Assembly: GCF_000224145.3 (NCBI RefSeq)
Contig: NC_020167.2
Coordinates: forward strand, 4,846,991 to 4,910,990
Origin: Ciona intestinalis
Taxonomy: Eukaryota; Chordata; Ascidiacea; Phlebobranchia; Cionidae
Reading direction: 5' to 3'
DNA: 64,000 nucleotides
In this document: in pieces, positions 39,314 through 50,684 of the stretch
Numbering within the stretch: the first letter of the stretch is position 1
How the letters are laid out: every line of letters starts with the position of its first letter
Made by a program: the position numbers and the translations under genes
Notes under the pieces: model-generated
Told to the model about the DNA's origin: nothing
Seen by the model: only the letters and a program-made list of their open reading frames with translations
Database searches by the model: none

Positions 39314-41128
39314 AAGCTTGAAAAACTATACCTAATGTAGACAGGCTTCCTTCGTCCGTAAAGGCTTCTGTTTGAATCGCAGTAGTTGTTGTTGGTTTAT
39401 CTTGCACCATAGTTAATAAGGTTGAGTGCTTCAGCTTATCTGCTGTCAACTTTTCGTGTAGATTTTTCAATGCGTGTTCTCTGTCTTTGACGTTTTCCTG
39501 TTAGTCAAGAATATTTTTAAACGCCGTGCATTAATGAAGATTCTTTACAGTGTCAGCAGACTAACTGTAATTCATGCCCTATCTAAACAGGTATGAACGA
39601 ATTGTAATTTGAACAAACGCCAAATTCTATAGTATAGTATAGTGAAGTACTATGGTTGCAAAACTTGCAGTATAGATTCTAACTTACGAAAAGTATATTT
39701 TGTATATTGACCGAATACTGTATACTATTATACTTGTCTTTGGCAATGGATTTCGAATTTATGAATAACATCTATGACGTTTAAACAATTTTTTATATCT
39801 TACTAACCTTAAGGGTCGCGATTTCGTCGTCGTTTTCTTTTAAAATTCCTTTCAAACTGTTCGTGCTACTGTTTACAGAATCAATCTCTCTTTCCAATTC
39901 TGCAGCATATGCTTCATTTTTGGTCAATTCTGTCGCTTGGTAATCTTTACGTTTGTGTAGATTTTCCATGTCGATTGAAGTTCTACATATGTATGCATAG
40001 TAGGGTGGGGGAAGATGGGACACGTTTTTATTCTATTTCCTTGTCCAATTTGGTAGTCAACAAAGAATATTCAAAGTATTATAAACCGTATCCTCATGAT
40101 TTACATAGATCATTTTTAGTTGTTTAAATCACGATCAGATTTTTTTAGCGATAAAAGTGTCCCATCTTCCCCCACCCTACTATATGCAAATGTATATGCT
40201 GTTTTGTGGTTCCACAGTGTATACGTTGCGACTCTAACGATTCTTTAGGTACTAACTTTTTAGTACCCGCTTTACTCCACAGTTCTATATATTATCCATA
40301 TACGTTACACCTACTTTTCTATTATTTGGTTCAGCTCCTCGGCGAGAGCAACTTCCTCGTCACGTGACGCCACTGTTTCTTCATATTCTTGTAAAAGATT
40401 CTCAATTTTGCATCTCTTCTCGTTCAAAGACGACTCTAAAACTTTGATGGCTTCGTCAGTTTTTCTAGTTTCATTTTCTTTGCCTAAAGAAACAATCATG
40501 TGTTCAATAATTGATTATTCTCTATTGCAGACTCGAAATAACTATACCAGCGTCGAAACGGCCATTCTCCCTTTTCGCATATTGCTGGCAGCCAATTTGT
40601 CATAAAAAAACTATACAGAATGTGTTTAAAATCAGATTCACCTAAGATTTTCTTTTCTAATTCTTCTAATTGCGCCATCAACGCTTTGGTTTCTTTGTTT
40701 CTAACTTCAAGAATTCTTTCCGTTGCAGCAACTTGCTGGGTTCCCGCCTTCAGTGTTTCTTTCATTGCGACGTTTTCGATGCTCAGTCGAGAGTTTTCGT
40801 TTGTTAAATTCTGCATGTCTTGCTGAGCTTCGGTTTTGCTGACATACCTGCCGTTACAGATTATATATATTAAGGTGACTTCGGAGCGGTTAACTTCTAG
40901 TTCTGGTATACCTGTCTATATGCAGTTGCCTTGCTAGAGCTTTGTTCTCTGTTTTTAATGCAGCAAGCTCACTTCGTAACTGAGCTAATGTTGGATTCTA
41001 AAAATAGACGTTATATTGTTTTTAAATTAGCATTAAACTTGATTCATAAGTTTTCGAGTTCAAACCTTTTCTTCGTTTTCTTCTTTATAAATAGAAGCGG
41101 GCATCTGAGATCTACCAGAAAACGACAT
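39303..41128 (-). CDS. Coiled-coil protein of unknown family
   Basis: Six exons on the minus strand join in frame to 297 residues: 41128-41066, 40997-40912, 40847-40642, 40483-40315, 39982-39808 and 39497-39303. The protein is almost entirely charged heptad-type helix, for example AQLRSELAALKTENKALARQ, ERILEVRNKETKALMAQLEE, LESSLNEKRCKIENLL and YAAELEREIDSVNSS. The start MSFSGRSQMPASIYKEE is short and polar. There is no signal peptide or membrane segment. I do not recognise the family; centrosomal or ciliary coiled-coil proteins would be plausible but this is not shown. Odd feature: the last codons and the TGA overlap the tail of a SINE-like repeat, so the end may be recent, or the last donor may lie a little upstream (a GTATAG follows at the STLG codons). 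Confidence 0.75.
39996..40184. mobile_element. MITE family A, copy 11
   Basis: It runs from TAGTAGGGTGGGGGAAGATG to ATCTTCCCCCACCCTACTAT with both tips intact. Its left end lies only 14 bp from the splice acceptor of the coiled-coil exon 39982-39808. Confidence 0.88.
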
Positions 41129-42012
41129 GCTGTATGTTATCACTTTATCATCCACAGAGGCACGATAAGGTTGAACTGCATCTACGGGTAATGAGAGCTC
41201 CGATTGCAAAGGATAGATCCATGAAGTTTAAATAATGAATATTTTAACGTTTCTGCTATAGGGCCACTACGCATGACCTTGTAATGCAAACCGTTTAATA
41301 TTTAATGCGCAAAGATCAGACAGAAATAGTAACTTTTTAAACAATTAGGAAACCAAAAAACATGATGTTTTAGTAACAAATATTCTGCACAAACTTTAAT
41401 TTGAGTAAAATCAACCATAATATAAGCGTTGGTTAAACTGCTCTATATTTTTCAAGAGCCATAGTTCGTCCGGCGCCGTGGCGAAGTGGTTAGCGCGCCT
41501 GCCCGTAACCCAGAGGTAATTTGTTCAAGGCTCGTCGCTGCTGCTATCATTGTGGGCGTATGTGTCCTTGGGTAAGACACTTAACGGCAGTTGCTCCAAC
41601 CCAGTGGTCACTAATGGGTTGTCTAATTTATAAGTCACATAAAAAATAAAAAAAATCCCCCCCGAAAAATAGTCACCCACAAAGTAACACCATAGTACTC
41701 TCTGAGAGTAACACACAGTAACACATGGTAACTCGTAAGCTGGGACGAGGTGCTAAACACGTGTTATAACGACTGTCGTTTCCCGGCCACGCGAGGATAA
41801 AGTAAGTTACATTCATTCATTTCATAGAAATACATAGGTGTTTCTACGACTATGTATTTTTCTAATTGCAACCTAGAGGTCATCCATTTTTAAAAGTAAA
41901 CTATATCTCCGTGGAAACATTGCACGCTGTTTTTGTTTTTATATTTTTAACTTCTCATTGCTTTTTGTAAATCTATTTTTGTTTTGTTTATTTATAAAGT
42001 TAAATTATAATC
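41129..42012. other. Divergent intergenic region with a complete SINE-like element
   Basis: The coiled-coil gene and the LRRC74-like gene are transcribed away from each other here. Apart from the SINE-like element no gene was seen. Confidence 0.6.
41474..41822 (+). mobile_element. tRNA-derived SINE-like element, complete copy
   Basis: This is the most complete copy in the window, about 349 bp. The head (GCGCCGTGGCGAAGTGGTTA) resembles a tRNA A box, and TGTTCAAGGCTC about 40 bases later resembles a B box, as in RNA polymerase III promoters. The body contains GGGTAAGACACTTAACGGC and CCAACCCAGTGGTCACTAAT. The 3' part has GGTAACTCGTAAGCTGG, GTGTTATAACGACTGTCGTT and CCGGCCACGCGAGGATAAAG, and it ends in an ATTCATTCATT tail. 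There is no coding capacity; movement would depend on a LINE that is not in the window. Confidence 0.85.
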
Positions 42013-45000
42013 ATGGAAGAAGAGAATGTGGTCGTTCCCGAGCCAGAACCTGTAGAAGAATCAGATGTAACGGAATTGGAACCTCAAAAATGTATCGTTA
42101 ACGTTGAGTCGACGCCTGTCCCAAGACCGCAAAGCAGGGGAAGTATTTCTCCAACTAGACAGGTGATTTAAGAAATTATTTTGTTCTTGTTTTTATTTCG
42201 TTTGTATAAGTATTGGTACTGCTTTACGCTGCTTTTTGTACAGCATATTTTTTCCGAATTTACCAAAAATTAGTTTCTTTTATACATTTTTTTCTTAGTT
42301 ATATATATATTTGGTGCTAGTGAAGAATTCTGTGGTGCTAGTGAAGAACTTTACTGATTAGGTTGGTGGAAAGTGTTAGAGATTGCTAGGTGGGGGTTAT
42401 TAGTTAGGGGTTATGGGGGTTTGTAGTAAGGGTTTAGTGGTTATATGAGTTAAGAGTTAGTGGTTGGCAGATAACATAAGAGGAGGTTTCTTTACTATCC
42501 CACCACCATATATTTCAACACATATTCTACCCAGACAATCAGCCAACTAAGCAGCACCCATACACACCTTCAAGCTCGCACCCTCACGCCAGGTTCCACA
42601 CGAAAATCGGATTCTTCACGAGAAATAACAAAAGATGAAATTCCTGATGAAGTCAGTGATGGAGGTTATGATACAGATCTTGAAATTGAAGGTGGTTATG
42701 ATTTATTAATTGATTTGCCTTTCCATATTATCTCTGCTTCATCGAATGAATTTATCCGCCAGGTCTTTGCATGCCAATTTATTTTGTTTTAGTTAAACAG
42801 TAATCTGTTTTAATTAAAATTAGTTCAGTGTGAGTTTAACTAATCAAGTGCATATAAATCTAGCCAACACACAAAAAAAAAACGCTTTAAAAATAGGGTC
42901 AGAGTTAAAAATACACATTTTTTATTATAAATCAGTGTTTCTCAACCTTTTTTGCTTGTGTCACAGTGCTGCAAATTAGGTAAGTGGCGAAGCTCTAAAT
43001 CAGTTTAAAATTTGATGTTTTATATTTTTAATCAATGGACAAGACTTCAACATCTTGCATTTTGCGAGATATGAAAATTGTAATATATTCGGGCTGGCAG
43101 GAAAGTTGACGCGGACCGGCGGTTAAGAACCACTGTTATGATCAATTTGATCTTTAAATTATCCCCCAGTAACCAAAGAAGAATATGACACAACTGGTAA
43201 AACAACCTACAAAGATGCATGCAAACAATTTGGAGTAATTCCTGTATCTTACTTCCTACGTCATATGCAAGACCAGGATCTTATTATGAGACATCATGGC
43301 CTCGGACCTGCTGGTGCTAAAGCAATTGCCGTATCACTTGTGGTAAATAAAACTATTCCAAAATAACAACTCACACGTCTATCAGTATAGCCTATACTTT
43401 GCAATGAACTTTATTTTTCAAATAGAATAAAAAAAGCTGTTTTTATAGTAATTAATTCCCTTTGATAGTTAAATGAATATAAGAAAAGCAAAAGCTAAAC
43501 TATTTATTTATTAACTGCTAAAAGTATTCAATATATTCATGAAATGTAATAATGTATGGATAAATAAATGTAACTTGCTTTACCCAACATTTCGCGTGGC
43601 CGGAACATAAGAGCTGTTTCCTCCTGCCAGCTTACAAGTTACCACGAACGTAACTTTGTAGGTGATTGTTTTTCCAAATATTTATTATAAAGTTTCTTAA
43701 TTCTAAATCATGTGTTGCTGTACTTTAGTGTTGCAAAATCGTAGAACATGGTCAACCAGTGCTCAGTAGCCCTCTGTGAAGACTGAGAAACACTGCTATA
43801 AACTAAATATGTATAATGGTTGATTATTTCCCACAGTCAAATACACGAATCTTGAAACTTGATTTGTCCGACAACTGGTTGAATGCACAAGGAGGAGTTG
43901 CTATTGCTGAGATGTTGAAAGAAAACTGTTACATTTCAGAACTGGTGAGATAAAAAATTTAAAGTAATAGTATGGACTTGGATAACTCTACTAAGCTAAA
44001 ATTTTCTAAAAAATCAATGTAAAAAAGGCTAAAAACGTTAACGTTTTAAATATGCTAAAAATATGTATTAAAGCTAAATATTTTTTAAGTATTTATATTC
44101 AAAACATTTTATTTCCTAGATCCTATCAGATAACCATCTTGGTTTTGGAGGAGCTGCAGCACTTTGTGAAACACTGCAAGAGAATGTTACAATCACACAT
44201 GTAACATTATCAGGAAATGACTTTGATGATGGAACGGCTGTTCCTATCTCAGAAATTATCATGGTAGTTTATTTTGTTTCCGTATTTTTACAGCTGTTTT
44301 GACTAGTAAGTATGCTAAAAAGGTTAAAGTTTTTTCTTACACCTGTTTTTTCTTACAGAAAATTCTATGCATTGTCTCATGGCTGATTTTTTTTCCTTTT
44401 TGGTTCGATTTGCAGTTTTGACATGCATTTTTTTAGATTTTTTTCTTTTTCTTTGAAGTAGTACCTTCTAAATATTATAATGTTTGCTTTCGAAAAGCTT
44501 TAAAAAAAACTATGTTATATATATATAATAAATACAAACATTTAAACAAACATGTCTCCACAGTCAACCCAGAAACTGGAACAACTTGACTTGAGTTGTA
44601 ATTTATTCGGGGAGGCAGGTGGAGAACTCCTTGGGCCGGCTATCTCAGAAAACACTTCAATTAAAGACCTCAATCTGAGTTGGAATCATTTCAGGAGAAA
44701 TGGAGCCGTCAGTCTTGCTAAAGGTGTTGGTGTAAGTACAAATGAATGTGAATTATTTACCCACACATGGCGAGGCAACGACAATTGTTATAGCACCAGT
44801 GTTTAGTTTTATACATATCGTGCCTACTAATGCGTTACCAGGTATGTAACTTTGAGGGTAATGATTTTTTTTGTTTTTATGTATGCCTGACATTTTAGGC
44901 AATTTTTTTTCTTTACTTTATAAAAAAAAAAATTTAAAACTTTTATAAAAATATCTAAATGTAATTGTTTCTTTTTTAGTATATTGTTAGTTTAAACCAG

Positions 45001-48000
45001 TGCTATTCTAATTTCTTTTTAGGCCAACATCTTCTTAAAGAAAATTGATTTATCTTGGAATGGTCTAGGCTTGGAAGGAGCGTCTGCACTTGGAGATGCA
45101 TTAAGAAATAATAATGTTCTCGAAGAACTGGATGTCAGCAACAACAGGATTTCTACAGAGGGTGCTATACTTCTAGCTAAAGGTAAAATAGACCTATAAT
45201 TATTTGCAGGTGGCTGGTTATCCGCATGAATCTCTACTCATATTCTTGTTTTTTTAGAGGCAGTTTTTTTCAGTTTTGTGCGGAACATTAGGTACCAGAT
45301 TCTATTAAAACGAATCTAGGTTTCTTTATTGGTAAAGCAGAGGGTAACTTGTGTTAGGTGTTCAAGATAAAAAGGTCTCGAACCACGAAAGATTGAATAT
45401 CAATGCTCTAAAAACTGTTTTGGTACTCAAAAATACTAGATAGCCTAATGCATTTTTCGCCATTACAGTACACTGAAAATTGATGTATGAATTGGTGTTT
45501 CACATTTATATTTCATAGTCTTCATGTTTTCTGTGAGTTACAGAATACAAATCTAGAATGTTGTTTACTGTTAACTTTCTTCTCTCTAATGAAAGGTCTT
45601 CTCTCTAATGAAACTTTGAGAATTCTAAGAATCGGAAAAAATCCAATTCAGAGTGCCGGAGGTTTTGGTATTTTAACAGCATTACGACAAAATGGAGGAT
45701 CTGTAGTTGAAACACTTGATTTGTCAGATGTAGTTGTAAGTTTACTTGCAAGCTTGCATTTAAGTATAAAGATAATAACGCGGGAGCATGTATTTTTTTT
45801 AATATGTTAATTGTAAATGGTATGTTTGCAAGCATGTACTTAACCATAACTGAAAATAAAACAAAATGCGTGAGCATGTGGAATACTTTGGAAAAATTGT
45901 TAATTGTTTTATGTGTAAATAGGTATATTTTCAGGCATGTATTTTAGTATAACTGATAATGAAACAAAATGTGGTCACATAAAATACCTTAGAAAATAAT
46001 TGTTTTATGTGTTATTAGGTTTTTATGATCTTGTAAGTAAGTTTTTAAAATCTTTTACCAATATGCAGGTGAACAAAGACTTTGTTGAACTTGAAACAGA
46101 AGTGAAAGAAACAAGACCAAAGTTGGTCATTATCACTGGCGGGGAAGAAACTGATAAAAAAGTTGCTCCAAAACCAAGGGTTAGTAAAAATATCTTTAAA
46201 AAAAAGTTAATGAAAGTGGTCTTCTAAACTGTAAAAATTCAACTAACATTTAATATTTTTTTTTTAAATGGCGTACAATACGGTCTACAATGTCCTAATA
46301 ATTCTCTTTAACAGGCAGACCCCATGACCAAACTGAGACAATACATGGAGGAGAATAACTTGAGACTGGTTGACTTTTTCAACCAAGTTGATGAAGACAA
46401 CAGCATGAGTGTCACAAGAGAGGAATTTCAGAAGGGCATCGAGGTACAACATTTTATTTATGTTATTGCACTATGTGTTACATTTAAAACATTAAAAAAT
46501 ATATATATTTATATCACAACAACTTATACCCATTTCGTTTTTGTAAGACATTGTCAATTTATATTAAAGTCGATTTAAACAATATGTAAAGACTATGTTT
46601 CTAAATTGCTACATTTTAAACTTAGTAGACAAAAAGATTGTTACTGTTTAAGCCAGTTTGTTTCATTGTAGAAATATGCTATATGACTATGGCAACTTTT
46701 GACTTATATGTTCACTTATTTTGTATGAAATTTCATGCCTCCTAACTAAACAATTAACTACTAACAATAACCAATATTATTTGGTGTTTGTTTTCCTTTT
46801 TTGATGACTACTTTTAAGAAAATCCCCCAAAAATTGATTTGACCTATAGGATTTTATGAAAAGGTTCAACTCAAGTTTGTTTCATGTTCATTTTTTATTA
46901 TTATGATTTTAAAATTAGGAAGCTGGTATTAAACTGACAACTGATGAGATGTCTCAACTGCTTGACCAACTAGATAAAGATGGAGATGGTGAAGTTAATT
47001 ACAGGTATGGTTTTAACCCATTTGATTGTTTGGTGAAGTGATTTTCATATTGACATGTTTTATGACTTTTGTGTTAAGTAATCTAACCATTAATTATTGC
47101 ACACTGGAAAAAAATAATTATTTTGATAAGTGTGTTCACATAACAGTAACAAATTTTAGTTTTTTTAAATGTTTTATGAATTTTGTGTTAAATAATTAAA
47201 CCAGTAATTATTGCACACTAAAAAAAAATAATTGTTTTTGTGAACAGTTAACTGCATTGTGTAAATTATATATTTGTTTTGAAAAGCAAAAAAATGTTCT
47301 ATTTACTAAGAAAGGGAGTTCAATTTACAAAACTGTCTGCAAGTTTTAGAAAAAGTACACACATGGTTTACCATATGAGATCACCAGATGTCAGTGTTCG
47401 CAAACCAGTTTTAATAGTGATCCAAATATATTTCAGTTAATGGCAAAGCTTTGTGGTCAAATTTTTATTTCTACATAAAAATAACATATAGTTATAACTG
47501 AAGCATAGATTGTAAAAGAAGACAGTTTATCAAAGTTAAACTGCTGGAAGCTACATATTTTCGCATTAAGTCAAGTCAGAAGCCATATGTTGCAGTGTGC
47601 CCAGTACTGCATTAGGCAGGGTTAAGTCAGATTTTAGCATTGAAATTTTTACTTTACAATAAGAATAGTCTAACTAACCAAAGATGTTTGACATAGGTAA
47701 TTCTATTTTTTTGAATAAATTTGATTTACCTGCATGTGCATGCAATGTAACCAATGTATTGTTACAGTATTGTGATGACACTGCTTGCCTTTTCATGATG
47801 TTGTGAGGTTAGTACAATCTAACTTAAACTTTCAAAACAGATTTGCGACTGTGCGTGAAATCAAATCTCAATCAATACACCTGATTTAATGTAACTTAAC
47901 AATAACATATTTATAGTATGGAATATAGTTTGTTGTTATTGCATTTTGTGCGTTGAAATTTTATGAGCAAACCAAGCGCCATTTCTGACTGAAGAAGATT

Positions 48001-48408
48001 CTTACTTAAATGAGATGCCACAGTTGGTTCGAGGGCCAAGCACTGCTACTGTGGGTGTTTCTGTTCTTTGGCAAGACATTTAACTGTAATAACAGACACT
48101 GCCTCGCCACAAATTGATAAATAATTTACACTTATTCATTCATACTCCAAACTGTCCATGACCAATTAGGAACAAAAATTGTGCGAGACAAAAGTGGCTA
48201 AACAGCAGAAAAAAACATTTAAATATTGGCGTTAACAATTTTGTTTTTAAAGAAAACCAATATTATGAATCTTCATTATTAATTTAACATTTATTAATTC
48301 TTTTCTAACATTTATTTTTCTTCCAGCGAACTGGTTATCGGTAACCTTGAACACTTACAAAGGGAAAAGCAGAAAAGAGATCAAAATTTGTCTAACTCTC
48401 CAATTTAG
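42013..48408 (+). CDS. LRRC74-like: LRRC74-like leucine-rich-repeat protein with two EF-hands
   Basis: Twelve exons join in frame to 535 residues: 42013-42162, 42535-42691, 43170-43342, 43837-43944, 44120-44263, 44564-44731, 45023-45182, 45596-45735, 46069-46179, 46315-46443, 46919-47004 and 48327-48408. After an acidic N-terminus comes VIPVSYFLRHMQDQDLIMRH, very like the LRRC74 start. RNase-inhibitor-type LRRs follow, one or two per exon (LKLDLSDNWLNAQGGVAIAE, LDLSCNLFGEAGGELLG, IDLSWNGLGLEGASALGDAL, LDVSNNRISTEGAILL). The C-terminal exons encode two EF-hand loops: DEDNSMSVTREE, and the canonical DKDGDGEVNYSE split across the last intron. Together these suggest a cytosolic calcium-responsive scaffold, which is inference. 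To my knowledge human LRRC74A/B are named for the LRRs alone. The exon 8 acceptor (GAAAG) lies inside a short direct duplication. Confidence 0.9.
42313..42506. mobile_element. MITE family B, copy 3
   Basis: It starts GGTGCTAGTGAAGAATTC, with the start motif repeated at 42334, has a GTTAGTGGTTGG-type interior and ends TTTCTTTACTATCCCACC. It ends about 28 bp upstream of the exon 42535 of the LRRC74-like gene. Confidence 0.7.
42933..43135. mobile_element. hAT-type non-autonomous element
   Basis: The ends CAGTGTTTCTCAACCTTTTT and CGGTTAAGAACCACTG are inverted copies of each other and of the common hAT end CAGTGGTTCTCAACC. The flanks TTATAAAT and TTATGATC look like a worn 8-base target duplication. 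Confidence 0.65.
43560..43680 (-). mobile_element. tRNA-derived SINE-like repeat fragment
   Basis: It has ATAAATGTAACTTGCTTTA, then GTGGCCGGAACATAAGAGC and CCAGCTTACAAGTTACCAC, the 3' motifs in reverse orientation. It lies in an intron of the LRRC74-like gene. Confidence 0.65.
44750..44885 (-). mobile_element. tRNA-derived SINE-like repeat fragment
   Basis: It shows ATGGCGAGGCAACGACAATT, GTTATAGCACCAGTGTTTAG and GCGTTACCAGGTATGTAAC, a diverged reverse copy that starts shortly after a donor of the LRRC74-like gene. Confidence 0.5.
48020..48150 (+). mobile_element. tRNA-derived SINE-like repeat fragment
   Basis: It contains TTGGTTCGAGGGCCAAGC (the B-box region), CTTTGGCAAGACATTTAACT and an ATTCATTCAT tail; the middle is missing. 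It lies in the last intron of the LRRC74-like gene. Confidence 0.6.
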
Positions 48409-48574
48409 CTTGCTTTCGAAAACCCTGTTATAACTTTACCTATGTTTCTTCATTGTCTTTTTCACAAAGTAAATCGTGTTTAGAAACTGGTGACACATAT
48501 TCACAGAGCATAGTAGAAAAAAAGTATAAAATACAAAATAAAAATTTAAAAACAATTGGTTCTTTGTAAAGCTC

Positions 48575-50684
48575 AAAAAACAAGATTTTTTTGCCAAAGT
48601 TAAAAAAGTGAGTTTTTACCCCAACTCATGATATCGGTATCATGTGTTTTTACCAAAATTAAAAAAAATCCATTTTTTCTCCAATCTAAAAAATATGAGA
48701 TTCTACTCCAACGCATGATATCGGTATCATGTGTTTGTACCAAAACTAAAAAAAATCACTTTTTTTGCAAAAGTCCAAAAAGTGAGATTCTACTTCAACG
48801 CATGATATCGGTATCATGTGTTTTTACCAAAACTCGAGAAAAATCCAATTTTTTGCAAAAGTAAAAAAAGTGAGATTCTACTTCAATGCATGATATCGGT
48901 ATCATGTGTTTGTACCAAAACTCGACAAAATAACTTTTTTTTGCAAAAGTCAAAAAAGTGAGATTCTACTTCAACGCATGATATCGGTATCATGTGTTTT
49001 TACCAAAACTCGAGAAAAATCCAATTTTTTGCAAAAGTAAAAAAAGTGAGATTCTACTTCAATGCATGATATCGGTATCATGTGTTTGTACCAAAACTCG
49101 ACAAAATAACTTTTTTTTGCAAAAGTCAAAAAAGTGAGATTCTACTCCAACGCATGATATCGGTATCATGTGTTTGTACAAAAACTCGAAAAAATCCATT
49201 TTTTGCAAAAGTTAAAAAGATGAAATTTTACTCCAACGCATGATATCGGTATCATGTGTTTATACCAAAAATCCAATTTTTTTTTGCAAAAGGTCAAAAA
49301 GGTGAAACTTTACTCCAACGCATGATATCGGTATCATGTGTTTGTACAAAAACTCGAAAAAATCCATTTTTTGCAAAAGTTAAAAAGATGAAATTTTACT
49401 CCAACACATGATATCGGTATCATGTGTTTGTACCAAAACTCGAAAAAATAACTTTTTTTGCAAAAGTCAAAAAATGATATTTTACTCTAACGCATGATAT
49501 TGGTATCATGTGTTTGTACAAAATCTCGAAAAAAATTCATTTTTTGCAAAAGTTTAAAAAGTGAGATTTTTACTCCAATGCATGATATCGGTATCATGTG
49601 TTTTTACCAAAATTCCCAAATTTTTCTATTTTTGCAAAAAGTCAAAAAGGTGAAATTTTACTCCAACGCATGATATCGGTATCATGTGTTTGTACCAAAA
49701 CTCGAAAAATGAGACTTCTACTCCAACGCATGATATCGGTATCATGTGTTTGTACCAAAATTCAAAAAAAGAATTTTTTTGCAAAAGTCAAAAAAGTGAA
49801 ATTTTTTACTCCAACGCATGATATCGGTATCATGTGTTTGTACCAAAACTCGAAAAAATAACTTTTTTTGCAAAAGTCAAAAAGTGATATTTTACTCTAA
49901 CGCATGATATTGGTATCATGTGTTTGTACAAAATCTCGAAAAAAATTCATTTTTTGCAAAAGTTTAAAAAGTGAGATTTTTACTCCAACGCATGATATCG
50001 GTATCATGTGTTTTTACCAAAATTCCCAAATTTTTTTATTTTTGCAAAAAGTCAAAAAGGTGAAATTTTACTCCAACGCATGATATCGGTATCATGTGTT
50101 TGTACCAAAACTCGAAAAAATAACTTTTATTTGCAAAAGTCAAAAAAGTGAGTCAACTACTCCAACACATGATATCGTCAAAAAAGTGAAATTTTACTCC
50201 AACGCATGATATTGGTATCATGTGTTTTTACCAAAATTTCCGAAATTTTTTTGAGCTTTTTTGACATGTGTTTTTACCAAAATGTGTTTTTACCAAAAAT
50301 CCAAATTTTTTTTTTTTGCAAAAAGTCAAAAAGGTGAAACTTTAAAAATCCATATTTTTTTTTTTTTGCAAAAAGTCAAAAAGGTGAAATTTTACTCAAA
50401 CGCATTTTTGCAAAAATGTTACTCCAACGCATGAAATTTTACTCCAAAAAAAAATATGGATTTTTGGTATGTGTTTTTACCAAAAATCCATATTTTTTTT
50501 TTTGCAAAAAGTCAAAAAGGTGAAATTTTACTCCAACGCATGATATCGGTATCATGTGTTTTTACCAAAATTCCCAATTTTTTTTATTTTTGCAAAAAGT
50601 CAAAAAGGTGAAATTTTACTCCAACGCATGATATCGGTATCATGTGTTTTTATCAAAACTCGAGAAAAATACATTTTTTTGCAA
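48575..50684. repeat. Satellite array, about 88-bp unit with near-palindromic core
   Basis: At least twenty units are visible. Each has the core ATGATATCGGTATCATG, whose arms ATGATA and TATCAT can pair, followed by TGTTTGTACCAAAACTCG-like sequence, an A/T-rich stretch with TTTTTTGCAAAAG, and ACTCCAACGC. Spacing between cores is 86-88 bp at the left and becomes irregular to the right. Longer blocks are also repeated: a 176-bp dimer occurs twice in a row (from about 48800 and 48976), and a block of about 200 bp recurs about 410 bp further on (from about 49500 and 49912). The right end runs into an assembly gap, so the full length is unknown. Confidence 0.95.

Noticed and set aside
41474-41560. 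tRNA gene at the start of the SINE-like element
   Set aside because: Only box-like promoter motifs are kept; no cloverleaf with anticodon stem is convincing, and the sequence continues into the SINE body.
48628-49861. Repeated peptide MISVSCVFTK... encoded by the satellite
   Set aside because: The frame is carried by the repeat unit and breaks whenever unit length changes; no start context, splice sites or domain support coding.
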